Origin: CAWHJN01 sp963829705
Lineage (GTDB): Bacteria > Bacteroidota > Rhodothermia > Rhodothermales > BA12
DNA length: 64,000 nucleotides
Assembly: GCA_963829705.1 (NCBI GenBank)
Contig: CAWHJN010000001.1
Location: 310,001 to 374,000, forward strand
Direction of reading: 5' to 3'
The position numbers were made by a program, and so were the translations under genes. Shown here one piece after another: positions 10,050 through 18,775 of this stretch (within the stretch, counting starts at the first letter, position 1; each line of letters starts with the position of its first letter). Under the pieces are notes generated by a model that saw only the letters and a program-made list of their open reading frames with translations, ran no database searches and was not told where the DNA came from.

Positions 10050-10748
10050 TCAGGTAGACTGCGACAGGGCTGACTCGAGCTCTGCCTCGTCGGCCTGTTC
10101 GTTGGGCTTGAACGGGTAGATCTCCTTGAGCAGCGCCTGAAGCTTCGTCCGGCCGCGGTTGATGCGGCTCTTGACGGTGCCCATCGGCAGCCCGGTGATC
10201 TCAGCGATCTCCTCGTAGGCGAGCTGCTGGATGTCGCGCAGGACGACGACCTCACGGAACGAGTTGGGGATCTCGTGGAGCGCCTGCTGGATGTAGGCAT
10301 CCTGGATCATGCTCTCGGCGTGCTTGTCGGGCGAGAACGTTTCGTCGGGGATTTCGAGTTCGTACTCCTCGTTGTCGCGGTTGACAGACTGGAGCGAGTA
10401 CATCCGGCGGCGCTTGCGCTTGCGGTATTCGCTGCGGGCGAGGTTGCCCGCGATGGTGTAGAGCCACGTCGAGAACTTGGCGATGCGCTGGTAGGAGTGG
10501 CGATTGCGGTGGACGCGCAGAAACGTTTCCTGCAGGAGATCCTCGCAGCGCTTCACGTCGCCCAGGAAGCCGTAGAGGTAGCGCATCAGCCGCTCGGAAT
10601 ACCGGCCCACGAGCAAGTTGAACGCCTCGACGGTGCCGGCCTGGAACTGCTCCATCAGGTCTTCGTCGCTCATCTGGTTGAGCAGGTGCTGACGGGCGTT
10701 GGCCGGGCGGGAAAGGGGCCGCCGGGGCAGGGTGGCATTTTCTATCAT
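10050..10748 (-). CDS. ECF-type RNA polymerase sigma factor
   Basis: Sigma-70 family factor of 232 residues. Region 2 spans about residues 30-105 (FNLLVGRYSERLMRYLYGFLGD, then FLRVHRNRHSY and KFSTWLYTIAGNLARSEYRK), and region 4 spans about 165-215 with the helix-turn-helix LAYEEIAEITGLPMGTVKSRINRGR. Length and the two-domain layout fit an ECF factor. No anti-sigma gene lies next to it: the upstream neighbour is a divergent secreted peptidase and the downstream gene is pgk. The regulon cannot be told from the sequence. Confidence 0.9.
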   Translation of the reverse strand: MIENATLPRRPLSRPANARQHLLNQMSDEDLMEQFQAGTVEAFNLLVGRYSERLMRYLYGFLGDVKRCEDLLQETFLRVHRNRHSYQRIAKFSTWLYTIAGNLARSEYRKRKRRRMYSLQSVNRDNEEYELEIPDETFSPDKHAESMIQDAYIQQALHEIPNSFREVVVLRDIQQLAYEEIAEITGLPMGTVKSRINRGRTKLQALLKEIYPFKPNEQADEAELESALSQST

Positions 10749-10919
10749 AGAACGGTCGTCTTACAGGGTGGGAAGGGGCAGACTTCAGGGGGCGAGGAAG
10801 TCCAGCACGATGATACGTTTTTTGCCTAATATGAGCCGTAACAATCAGGTAAGCGCCCCCAGAGCCTCTGTAAGGCCGTTTTTTGGAAATTGCTCGTCAC
10901 CACAATCAACCCCTCCGCC

Positions 10920-11942
10920 ATGCTTCGCGCCGTCTTTTTGGTTTCGTTCGTCATGCTCCTGCTGCCCATCGCGCGTGCCCAGCCCGCCCCGAAAGTCGTG
11001 CTCGTCATCCATGGCGGAGCGGGTACGATTCTGCGCGAAAACATGTCGGCAGAGCGCGAGGCCGAGTACCGCGCTGCGCTGGAGGTGGCGCTGCGAACGG
11101 GCTATAATGCCATCCAGCAGGGCCAGTCGAGCCTGGACGCCGTGGTAGCGACGATCCAGACGATGGAGGCGTCGCCGCTGTTCAACTCGGGCGTCGGCGC
11201 CGTTTTGACGGACGCGGGCACGGCCGAACTCGACGCCTCGATTATGGACGGGCGGACGCTCGCGGCGGGAGCGGTGGCGGGGGTCAAAACCGTCAAGTCG
11301 CCCATCGCCCTCGCCCGCCAGGTGATGCTCGAATCGCCGCACGTGATGATGGTGGGCGAGGGAGCCGAGACGTTCGCCCAGACGCGCGGGATGGAGATGG
11401 TGGACAACGACTACTTCATCCTGCCCGAACGCCGCGAGCAACTCCAGCGGATGCTCCAGCGGCAGCGCGAGACGGGCGAGGCCGCGCCGCGCGCCTCTGA
11501 TCCCTACGCCGTCGGCGGCGAGAAATTCGGCACTGTCGGGGCCGTCGCGCTGGATCAGAAGGGCAACCTCGCCGCCGGCACGTCCACGGGCGGCATGATG
11601 GGCAAAAAATGGGGGCGCGTGGGCGACGCGCCCATCATCGGCGCGGGCACATACGCCGACAACGAGACGTGCGGCGTCTCGGCGACGGGCCACGGCGAGT
11701 ACTTCATCCGGGGCGTCGTCGCGCACGACGTAGCGTCCATGATGCGCTACGCCGGACTGTCGCTGAAAGAGGCCGCGAATGCCGTGTTGATGGGACGGTT
11801 GACGGCGCTCGGCGGCACCGGCGGCATCATCGCGCTCGACCGCGAGGGAAACGTCGCCATGCCGTTCAATACGCCAGGGATGTACCGCGGCTATATCGAT
11901 GAAAACGGAGCGGTTACGGTGCAGATCTACGCCGGTGAATGA
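10920..11942 (+). CDS. Isoaspartyl peptidase / plant-type L-asparaginase, exported
   Basis: N-terminal nucleophile hydrolase of family T2 that cleaves itself and then hydrolyses isoaspartyl dipeptides or asparagine. Landmarks: VLVIHGGAGTI near the N terminus, FNSGVGAVLTDAG, and the autocleavage site KFGTVGAVALD with Thr at about residue 205 as nucleophile (the usual residue before the GTVGAVALD motif is His; here it is Phe). GTSTGG and TGHGEYFIR complete the site. I chose ATG 10920, giving 340 residues, because it opens a clean signal peptide (LRAVFLVSFVMLLLPIARAQ); a TTG at 10890 would add ten residues before it. Probably periplasmic. Confidence 0.88.
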   Translation: MLRAVFLVSFVMLLLPIARAQPAPKVVLVIHGGAGTILRENMSAEREAEYRAALEVALRTGYNAIQQGQSSLDAVVATIQTMEASPLFNSGVGAVLTDAGTAELDASIMDGRTLAAGAVAGVKTVKSPIALARQVMLESPHVMMVGEGAETFAQTRGMEMVDNDYFILPERREQLQRMLQRQRETGEAAPRASDPYAVGGEKFGTVGAVALDQKGNLAAGTSTGGMMGKKWGRVGDAPIIGAGTYADNETCGVSATGHGEYFIRGVVAHDVASMMRYAGLSLKEAANAVLMGRLTALGGTGGIIALDREGNVAMPFNTPGMYRGYIDENGAVTVQIYAGE

Positions 11943-12100
11943 GGGAGGATCGGCGTGGATGGGAGGGCATAGAGGCGCGAAAAATTCGGCGATCACACCC
12001 ACCATCCCGACCCCGATAAAGGATCTGGCAAAAGGTTTGACCCTGACCGAAGAAGCGCTCCCTCTTCTGCAGACGCTGCTCTCTTCAAACGCCTATTGCC

Positions 12101-12580
12101 ATGACCCGCCTCCTACCGGCACTCGCCTTCGTCCTGTTCTTCGCCGCCTGCGACGCGACCTCCGACGAACCCCGTGTCCGCTCGATCAACCTCGACTTCT
12201 CCATGGACGATGCCACCTTCAACGGCAACGTCGCCTCCGTTTCGTACGACGTGCCCGAGATCGACGCGCGTGTGGCGGCGGGCGGCGCGATCCTCGCGTT
12301 TTTCCGCGAGCAGGGCACGTGGACGGCGATGCCGTATACCTTCGCCGTCGACAACCCCGACATCCAGGCCGTCGATTACACCGTCACGCTGGGCTACGCC
12401 TTCGAGGATCGGTATCTCGAACTGTTCTACGAAGCCTCGACCGAGCAGGCCCCGCTCGAAAACCAGCCCGACCGCGTCGTCAAACTCGTCATCATCGACG
12501 CCGACGTGGTGAGTAGCAAAAACGCCATCGACCTGACGGACTGGAATCAGGTGAAGGCTTACTACGGACTCTCCGACTGA
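12101..12580 (+). CDS. Putative lipoprotein of unknown function
   Basis: 159-residue product with a short lipoprotein signal (MTRLLPALAFVLFFAAC; lipobox FAAC, Cys at residue 17). The mature part is acidic, has no recognisable catalytic motif and looks like one beta-rich domain (RSINLDFSMDDATFNGNVAS; AVDYTVTLGYAF). No family is recognised. It stands alone, 157 bp after the isoaspartyl peptidase gene and convergent with glgB, with a strong bidirectional hairpin after it. Probably envelope-anchored. Confidence 0.75.
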   Translation: MTRLLPALAFVLFFAACDATSDEPRVRSINLDFSMDDATFNGNVASVSYDVPEIDARVAAGGAILAFFREQGTWTAMPYTFAVDNPDIQAVDYTVTLGYAFEDRYLELFYEASTEQAPLENQPDRVVKLVIIDADVVSSKNAIDLTDWNQVKAYYGLSD

Positions 12581-12598
12581 ACGAGCCTGCATACAACC

Positions 12599-12635
12599 AC
12601 GAGGGCCGACCCGCGCGCAGCAGGTCGGCCCTCGT
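12599..12635. terminator. Bidirectional terminator between convergent genes
   Basis: Perfect 13-bp inverted repeat ACGAGGGCCGACC / GGTCGGCCCTCGT (12599-12611 and 12623-12635) with an 11-nt loop. It lies exactly between the stop of the plus-strand lipoprotein gene (12580) and the stop of minus-strand glgB (12659). The T-run is weak, but position and stem strength support shared termination. Confidence 0.75.
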
Positions 12636-12658
12636 GCCGTTCTTGCGCTCCAGAAAGA

Positions 12659-14566
12659 TCAATCCTCGATACGTTCGAGCACGACGACGCCCAGCGGCGG
12701 CAGTGTGACGACGGTGGAGGCGGGCATTCCGTGGGCAGGGACGGGGTAGGTTTCGATGGGGCCGTAGTTGCCTACGCCCGAACCACCGTAACGCCAGTCG
12801 TCGGAGTTGAGGCGTTGCCGGTATTCCGCCTCGGCCTGCACGCCCGCCCGGTAGTTTTCCCTCGGAACGGGGGTGAAGTTGAAGAGAAAGATCAACTCCT
12901 TTTCGCCACTCTTGCGGCGGTACGCGCCAATGGAGCGGTCGCGGTCGTCGGCGTCGAGCCACTGGAAGCCGTCGGGCGTGTCGTTCCACAGGGCGGGGTG
13001 CTCGCGGTAGAGACCGAAAATGTCCTGCGTCCAGTGCAGCAATCCCTGGTGGAGTGGGTTGTCCAGCAGATGCCATTCGAGGTCGCGGTCGTGGTTCCAC
13101 TCACCGCGCTGCCCGAATTCGCCGCCCATGAAGAGCAGTTTTTTGCCCGGATGCCCCACCTGATGGCCGAGGAGGAGGCGCAGGTTGGCGGCCTTCTGCC
13201 AGTCGTCGCCAGGCATCTTTCCGAAGAGGGACCCTTTGAGGTGGACGACCTCGTCGTGCGACAGTGGCAGCACGAAGTGCTCGCTCCACGCGTACACGAG
13301 CGGGAAGGTGAGCAGGTTGTGGTGGTACTTGCGGTTGACCGGGTCCTCGGCCAGAAACTCCAGCGTGTCGTGCATCCAGCCCATGTTCCACTTGTAGAGA
13401 AAGCCCAGCCCGCCGTGCTCCGTCGGGGCTGAGACGCCCGGCCACGACGTCGATTCCTCGGCCACCATGATCGCCTGTGGGAAGCGGCGGTAGACCTCGG
13501 CGTTGACGGTTTGCAGCAACGAGATGGCCTCCAGGTTTTCGCGCCCGCCGTACTGGTTGGGGCTCCACTGGTCGCCGCGCGAATAGTCGCGGTAGAGCAT
13601 CGAGGCGACGGCGTCGAAGCGCAGTCCGTCGATATGGAACTTGTCGAGCCAGAAGAGGGCGTTGGAGACGAGGAAGTTGCGGACGCCCGGCTTGCCGTAA
13701 TCGAAGACGTACGTGCCCCAGTCGGGGTGCGTCTTCATGCGCGGGTCGCTGTATTCGTAGAGCGGTGAGCCGTCGAAAAAGCCCAGCGCCTGCGGGTCCA
13801 TCGCGAAGTGCGCGGGCACCCAGTCCATGATCACGCCGATGCCGCGTTCGTGGAGGTAGTTGACGAGGTACATCAAGTCCTCGGGCGAGCCGTAGCGGAA
13901 CGTCGTCGCGTAGTAACCCGCGATCTGGTAGCCCCACGAGCCGTAATACGGATGCTCGGAGAGCGGCATTACCTCGACGTGCGTGAAGCCCAGCGCCGTC
14001 ACGTGATCGGCCAGCGGCTCGGCGATCTCGCGGAACGACATCGAGTAGCCATCCTCCTTGCGCTTCCACGAGCCGAGGTGGACTTCGTAGATGGCGATGG
14101 GCTTGTTGAGCCCCTCTGGCCCCTGGCGCGATGCCATCCACTCGTCGTCCGTCCACGCGAAGGCGTCGAGGTCGGTGACGATAGAGGCCATGCCCTCGAT
14201 GGGGTTGCCATCGCGGTTGGGCGCTTCCATCGCGTAGGCGTACGGGTCGGTTTTGTCGCCCCGGAACGAGGGCGAGCCGATGTGGAATTTGTAGCGGTCG
14301 CCGGTTTTCGCGTTCTCGACGTGGCCTTCCCACAGCCCGGCGTCGTGGCGGGTGAGCGGGTGCGCCCCTGCGTTCCAGCCGTTGAAGTCGCCCACGACGG
14401 ACACGTAATCGGCGTTGGGAGCCCACACGGCGAAGTGGGTGCCGGATGCGTCCGGGTGCGCACCGAGGAGTTTGTAGGCTTCGTAATGGGTGCCCTGGTT
14501 CCAGTAGTAAAAATCGTCCGCGCCGAAGCGGGAGGTGGGGGAGAGGGCGAGGTCAGGGGCAGCCAT
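12659..14566 (-). CDS. glgB: 1,4-alpha-glucan (glycogen) branching enzyme
   Basis: GH13 enzyme introducing alpha-1,6 branches into glycogen. N-terminal CBM48-like domain (THFAVWAPNADYVSVVGDFNGW), then the TIM barrel with YEVHLGSW, MDWVPAHF, the catalytic Asp in FHIDGLRFDAVAS (about residue 315), the Glu in IMVAEESTSW (about 369), and LPLSHDEVVH. A C-terminal all-beta domain ends with LPPLGVVVLERIED. Start set at ATG 14566 (MAAPDLALSP), 31 residues inside the longest reading; 635 residues is normal for the family. No other glycogen gene lies nearby. Confidence 0.94.
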   Translation of the reverse strand: MAAPDLALSPTSRFGADDFYYWNQGTHYEAYKLLGAHPDASGTHFAVWAPNADYVSVVGDFNGWNAGAHPLTRHDAGLWEGHVENAKTGDRYKFHIGSPSFRGDKTDPYAYAMEAPNRDGNPIEGMASIVTDLDAFAWTDDEWMASRQGPEGLNKPIAIYEVHLGSWKRKEDGYSMSFREIAEPLADHVTALGFTHVEVMPLSEHPYYGSWGYQIAGYYATTFRYGSPEDLMYLVNYLHERGIGVIMDWVPAHFAMDPQALGFFDGSPLYEYSDPRMKTHPDWGTYVFDYGKPGVRNFLVSNALFWLDKFHIDGLRFDAVASMLYRDYSRGDQWSPNQYGGRENLEAISLLQTVNAEVYRRFPQAIMVAEESTSWPGVSAPTEHGGLGFLYKWNMGWMHDTLEFLAEDPVNRKYHHNLLTFPLVYAWSEHFVLPLSHDEVVHLKGSLFGKMPGDDWQKAANLRLLLGHQVGHPGKKLLFMGGEFGQRGEWNHDRDLEWHLLDNPLHQGLLHWTQDIFGLYREHPALWNDTPDGFQWLDADDRDRSIGAYRRKSGEKELIFLFNFTPVPRENYRAGVQAEAEYRQRLNSDDWRYGGSGVGNYGPIETYPVPAHGMPASTVVTLPPLGVVVLERIED

Positions 14567-14673
14567 GTGGTCAGTCGAAGGGTGAGGATGCGGCAGTGCG
14601 AAGATGAGTCTGGAGCGGGGGCGGGAAGCGGCAGTAGATTGCACGCCGCCCACCACCAATCCTTTTCGCAGCC

Positions 14674-16050
14674 ATGAAGTTCACGCCCGCCGCCCTCGCT
14701 TGTGTCCTCTCGCTCTGGCCTGTATCGGGATTCGCACAATCCGCGCCGCCCGCAGAGGCCCCGCCCGCCCTGGACACGCGCCTCTACGAGGTGGCTACCG
14801 CTCCGAGCGCGGACCGCCTCGAACACGACATCCGCACGCTGGCGGAGTTCGGCACCCGCAACACGTTCTCGGATACCACCTCGCAAACCCGCGGCATCGG
14901 GGCGGCGCGGCGCTGGATTTTTCGGGAGTTCCAGAAGATCTCCGAGGCGTGCGGTGGCTGCCTGGAAATCTACGAGCAGCGCACGCTCGTGCCGGGCAGC
15001 GGCAACGCTCGCATCCCGCGCGACGTGTACATCGTCAACGTTTACGCGATCCAGCGGGGTACCGCGCACCCGAACCGCTACGTCATCATGAGTGGCGACA
15101 TCGACTCGCGCCCCTCGAACGGCACCGACGGCGAGAGCGACTCGCCCGGCGCCAACGACAACGCGAGTGGCATGGCGGGCGTGCTCGAAGCGGCACGTGT
15201 GCTGAGTAATTATCAGTTCGGGCAGAGCATTCTGTATGCGGGCCTGTCGGGCGAGGAGCAGGGCCTCTTTGGCGGGCAGCACCTGGCCGACAAGGCCGTC
15301 GCCGAGGGCTGGGAGATCACGGGCGTGCTCAACAACGACATGATCTCGAACACGACGGGCATCACCGGCATCTCGGATTCGTTCACCTTCCGCGTATTCT
15401 CCGAGCCGACGAGCTACACCGAAACCGACCGCCAGCGCGGGATGCGCCGCTTTACGGGCGGCGAAGTCGATGGGCCGAGCCGCCAGCTTGCCCGTTACGT
15501 CGCCCGCATGGCGGATCTGTATTTCCCGACCCTCGAAGCCAGGATGATCTACCGGCTCGACCGCTTCGGGCGCGGCGGCCACCACCGCCCGTTCAACGAC
15601 CGTGGCTTCGCGGGCGTCCGCATCATGGAGCGGCGCGAGAACTACAACCGCCAGCACCAGAACGTGCGCGTCGAAAACGGCATCGCGTACGGCGACGTGA
15701 TGGAGGGCGTCAACCCCGACTACGCTGCGAGCCTCACGGGCATCAACGCCGTCACGCTCGCCGCGCTGGCCTCCGCGCCGCCCGCGCCCGACACCGTCCG
15801 CATCGGCGGCGCGGTGAGTGCGTCCACGACACTGGCATGGTCGCCGGTCGAAGATCCGAACCTCGCGGGCTACGTCGTCCTCTGGCGCGACACCACGGCC
15901 CCACAGTGGACGAACCGGCGTTACGTGGGCAACGTGACGCGCTTCACGCTCGAAAACGTCGTCATCGACGATTATTTCTTCGGCGTGGCGGCAGTCGGCA
16001 AGGACGGCAACGAGAGCCTGGTGGTCTTTCCGACAGAGATGATGCGGTAA
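14674..16050 (+). CDS. Exported M28-family metallopeptidase with C-terminal Fn3-like domain
   Basis: 458 residues with a signal peptide (MKFTPAALACVLSLWPVSGFAQ). The M28 zinc-peptidase core has the metal-site segments YVIMSGDIDSRP, DSPGANDNASGMAGVLE, GLSGEEQGLFGG, NNDMISN and RGGHHRPFND. The usual first ligand motif is G-H-x-D-S; here the His position is Asp (SGDIDS). The C-terminal 85 residues (from about 372) look like a fibronectin type III domain (STTLAWSPVEDPNLAGYVVLW), often an extracellular spacer. Predicted aminopeptidase in the periplasm or outside the cell. Divergent from glgB across about 107 bp. Confidence 0.87.
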   Translation: MKFTPAALACVLSLWPVSGFAQSAPPAEAPPALDTRLYEVATAPSADRLEHDIRTLAEFGTRNTFSDTTSQTRGIGAARRWIFREFQKISEACGGCLEIYEQRTLVPGSGNARIPRDVYIVNVYAIQRGTAHPNRYVIMSGDIDSRPSNGTDGESDSPGANDNASGMAGVLEAARVLSNYQFGQSILYAGLSGEEQGLFGGQHLADKAVAEGWEITGVLNNDMISNTTGITGISDSFTFRVFSEPTSYTETDRQRGMRRFTGGEVDGPSRQLARYVARMADLYFPTLEARMIYRLDRFGRGGHHRPFNDRGFAGVRIMERRENYNRQHQNVRVENGIAYGDVMEGVNPDYAASLTGINAVTLAALASAPPAPDTVRIGGAVSASTTLAWSPVEDPNLAGYVVLWRDTTAPQWTNRRYVGNVTRFTLENVVIDDYFFGVAAVGKDGNESLVVFPTEMMR

Positions 16051-16143
16051 AACCAGATTACCGCAACGCTCCCGCGACATCTGGTGGGCGTCGGCAACCG
16101 GGCCAAGGCGCGGCGGTAGGGGAAAATCCAATCTCTCTGCCGT

Positions 16144-16800
16144 ATGTGCCGCCGCCTGTCTTTTTTCCTCCTCGCCCTCCTCGTCGTCCTTCCCGCGTGC
16201 CGCTCTGCCGTCCAGGACGTGTACTTCGATGCCCGCGACAAGCTGGGCACGCCCCGCCGCGAACTCCTCGCCGACCGCGTAGAAAAAGCCCGCGAAACGC
16301 AGCAGGAGGCGCGCGAGGAGTTCGCCTCTGCCCTCGATGCCTTTCAGTCCGTCACCGGCTTTCAGGGAGGCGACCTCGAAGACCTCTACCGGCGGCTCAA
16401 CGATGCCTACGAACGCTCGCAGAATCAGGCCGAAGACGTGCGGAAACGCATTCAGGCCGTCGAGGACGTGTCCAGTTCGCTGTTCCGCGAGTGGGAGGCG
16501 GAACTGGGCGAGTACGAGGACGCGGGGTTGCGGCGCGAGAGCGAGCGACAACTGAAAGCGTCACAGCAATCCTACGAAAAGCTGGCCGCCAAGATGGAGC
16601 GCGTCGAGCGTTCGATGGAGCCGGTACTGGAAGCGTTTCAGGACCGCGTGCTCTTCCTGAAGCACAACCTCAACGCCCGCGCCGTCGCGTCGCTCGAAGG
16701 CAACGTCGGCGAACTCGAAACCGACGTGCGTGCCCTGCTGCGCGAGATGGAAGCCTCCATCGCCGAAGCCGACGCCTTCATGCGCGACCTGCGCGGGTAG
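16144..16800 (+). CDS. DUF2959 family lipoprotein
   Basis: 218-residue product with a lipoprotein signal (FFLLALLVVLPAC). The mature part is almost entirely charged heptad-like helix and begins with the DUF2959 hallmark region (KLGTPRRELLADRVEKARET followed by QQEAREEF). Long coiled-coil character runs through ESERQLKASQQSYEKLAAKM and later segments. The family has no established function; an envelope-associated coiled coil is all that can be said. Its stop lies 7 bp from the stop of the convergent small membrane protein gene. Confidence 0.8.
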   Translation: MCRRLSFFLLALLVVLPACRSAVQDVYFDARDKLGTPRRELLADRVEKARETQQEAREEFASALDAFQSVTGFQGGDLEDLYRRLNDAYERSQNQAEDVRKRIQAVEDVSSSLFREWEAELGEYEDAGLRRESERQLKASQQSYEKLAAKMERVERSMEPVLEAFQDRVLFLKHNLNARAVASLEGNVGELETDVRALLREMEASIAEADAFMRDLRG

Positions 16801-16807
16801 CGGCGCG

Positions 16808-16951
16808 TCAGTTGCCCGGCTCGGTCATCTCGATGGCCTCGGCCCCTTCTTCATCGGGGATGCCAGAGCCACCGCTCAGAAACCCGATGATGCCGTAGAG
16901 GACGGACAGGGCAACGACGATGACGAGGACGATGATGGTGAAGCGTTTCAT
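16808..16951 (-). CDS. Small single-span membrane protein (47 aa)
   Basis: Short reading frame from ATG 16951: MKRFTIIVLVIVVALSVLYG begins with two basic residues followed by one strong hydrophobic segment. A glycine-rich turn and an acidic tail (IPDEEGAEAIEMTEPGN) follow. The composition is that of a genuine small membrane protein, not a chance frame. A longer reading to 17062 would add an implausible N terminus. It sits between a convergent DUF2959 gene and the aldehyde dehydrogenase gene upstream on the same strand. Function unknown. Confidence 0.5.
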   Translation of the reverse strand: MKRFTIIVLVIVVALSVLYGIIGFLSGGSGIPDEEGAEAIEMTEPGN

Positions 16952-17015
16952 GGTACGGATGTCGAAAGGGTAACAGTTGAAATCCCGCACGCTGTCGAAA
17001 GTGCCTGCAAACCAG

Positions 17016-17050
17016 AACGCCCCGGCAGTCGAGATGACCACCGGGGCGTT
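17016..17050 (-). terminator. Hairpin after the aldehyde dehydrogenase gene
   Basis: Perfect 10-bp inverted repeat AACGCCCCGG / CCGGGGCGTT (17016-17025 and 17041-17050), 20 bp past the minus-strand stop at 17071. The T-run after the stem is short, so termination is likely but not certain. Confidence 0.55.
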
Positions 17051-17070
17051 GCTCGTCTGCAACGCGAAGG

Positions 17071-18564
17071 CTACAAAAACTCCTCGTTGTCGATCTGAGC
17101 GCGCTGGAGTTTGCCGCTGTAATCGATGTAGCAGGTCTTCGTCTCGGTGTAGAAGTCGAACACCTCCCAGCCGCCCTCGCGGTGCCCGTTGCCCGTCGCC
17201 TTGACGCCACCGAACGGCATGTGCGCCTCGGCACCGATGGTGGGGCCGTTGACGTAGGTGATGCCCGCCTCGATGTCGTGCAGCGCGCGGAAGGCGAGGG
17301 CAACATCTTTCGTGTAGATGGCCGACGACAAGCCGTACTTCACGTCGTTGGCGACGGCGATGGCCTCGTCGTAGTCGTCGATGGTGATGACCGACAGCAC
17401 GGGTCCGAAGATCTCCTCGCGGGCAATCCGCATGTCGCGTGTGACACCGGTGAAGACGGTCGGCTCGAAGAAAAAGCCGTCGTCCAGCCCGTCACCCGTG
17501 GCGCGCTTGCCGCCCGTCACGAGCGTCGCGCCCTCGTTCTGGCCGATCTCGATGTACGACGTCACCTTGTCGAGCGCCTTCTGGTTGATGAGCGGCCCCA
17601 CGTCCACGCCGTCGTCGTTGCCGTAGCCGAGTTTCAGCGCCTCGGCCTTTTCGACGATGCGCGACACCAGCTCGTCCTGCACATCGCGGTGGACGATGAG
17701 GCGGCTGGTGGCGGTGCAGCGCTGGCCCGTCGTCCCGAAGGCGCCCCAGACGACGCCCTCCATCACGAGGTCGAGGTCGGCGTCTTTGAGCACGATGATC
17801 GGGTTCTTGCCGCCCATCTCGGCGGAGAACCGCTTGTGCAGCCGCCCGCACACCTCGCCGATTTTCGAGCCCGTCTCGCTCGAGCCGGTGAACGAGATCG
17901 CGTCGATGCCGTCGTGCGCGACCATGGCCGCGCCGACCGGCCCCGCGCCCTGCACGAGATTCACGACGCCCGGCGGCAGCCCGGCATCGAGCAGCGCCGA
18001 GACGAGGAGTTCGCCGCTGTGGGGCGCGTCCTCGCTGGGTTTGAAGACGACGGTGTTGCCGGAGGCGATGGCGGGGAAAATCTTCCACGTCGGCACGGCC
18101 ACGGGGAAGTTCCACGCGGTGATGACGCCCACGACCCCGATGGGGCGGCGGATGCTCATGTTGAACTTGAACGCCAGCTCGGAAGGAACCGTCTTGCCGA
18201 AGAGTCGGCGCGTCTCGCTCGCGGCGTAATAGGCCGTGTCGATGGCTTCCTGCACGTCGCCTTTCGTCTCGAAGTGCGGCTTGCCCATCTCGCGCGTCAT
18301 CTCGAAGGCGAGCGCATCCTTGCGCTCGGTCAGCACGTCGCCGATGCGGCGGAGGATGGTGCCGCGTTGCGGCGCGGGCATCCGGCTCCACGTCTCGAAC
18401 GCCTTGCGCGCCGCCGCGACAGCTGCGTCCACGTCGTCCTGGCCGGAGGCGGGAAATTGCCCGACGACATCGGACTGCCGGGCGGGGTTGCGGTCTTCGA
18501 ACGTCTCGTCCGTGAGCGCGCCCTGCCACGCGCCGCCGATCTGGTTTTTGAAGTGGGAAATCAT
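17071..18564 (-). CDS. NAD(P)-dependent aldehyde dehydrogenase
   Basis: 497-residue member of the ALDH superfamily, oxidising an aldehyde to the acid in the cytoplasm. Visible: the cofactor-binding segment ITAWNFPVAVPTWKIFPAIASGN (shown here only as its start ITAWNFPVAVP), VFKPSEDAP, FTGSSETGSKIG, the general-base Glu in AEMGGKNP (about residue 254), the nucleophile in FGTTGQRCTATSRLIV (Cys near 288), and EEIFGPVLSVI. The C-terminal GGVKATGNGHREGGWEVFDF block resembles the aminoadipate-semialdehyde or succinate-semialdehyde branch, but the substrate cannot be settled. ATG 18564 follows a pyrimidine-rich spacer with no Shine-Dalgarno sequence. Confidence 0.9.
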   Translation of the reverse strand: MISHFKNQIGGAWQGALTDETFEDRNPARQSDVVGQFPASGQDDVDAAVAAARKAFETWSRMPAPQRGTILRRIGDVLTERKDALAFEMTREMGKPHFETKGDVQEAIDTAYYAASETRRLFGKTVPSELAFKFNMSIRRPIGVVGVITAWNFPVAVPTWKIFPAIASGNTVVFKPSEDAPHSGELLVSALLDAGLPPGVVNLVQGAGPVGAAMVAHDGIDAISFTGSSETGSKIGEVCGRLHKRFSAEMGGKNPIIVLKDADLDLVMEGVVWGAFGTTGQRCTATSRLIVHRDVQDELVSRIVEKAEALKLGYGNDDGVDVGPLINQKALDKVTSYIEIGQNEGATLVTGGKRATGDGLDDGFFFEPTVFTGVTRDMRIAREEIFGPVLSVITIDDYDEAIAVANDVKYGLSSAIYTKDVALAFRALHDIEAGITYVNGPTIGAEAHMPFGGVKATGNGHREGGWEVFDFYTETKTCYIDYSGKLQRAQIDNEEFL

Positions 18565-18596
18565 GGGTTGGAGGTTGGAGGTGGGAGGTTGAAGGC
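18565..18596 (-). repeat. GGTTGGAGG-type tract immediately upstream of a start codon
   Basis: On the plus strand this reads as repeated GGTTGGAGG units and ends in GGTTGAAGG; in the direction of the gene it is a pyrimidine tract (CCTCCAACCTCCAACCC) abutting the ATG of the aldehyde dehydrogenase gene. The same units occur in the infB-rbfA spacer at 27939-28002. It appears to be a copy of a small dispersed spacer element. Confidence 0.5.
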
Positions 18597-18775
18597 GACA
18601 AAGCGGCCTCCAACCCTCGGTGTAAGCGGTTTTCGTCCTGGGAAGATAGCCGGAGGAGGCGGAGAATCCGGATGCTGGATTTCGGATTTAGGAGGAAGGA
18701 CGGGCATCTTCCCTCCTCGTCCGTGCTCGATCCTTCATCTTCCATATTTTACCCTTTCGCCCAACCCCACACGCC

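Noticed and set aside
13999..16551. An 850-codon minus-strand frame across glgB and the M28 gene
   Set aside because: It crosses two clearly real genes in other frames and shows only low-complexity sequence.
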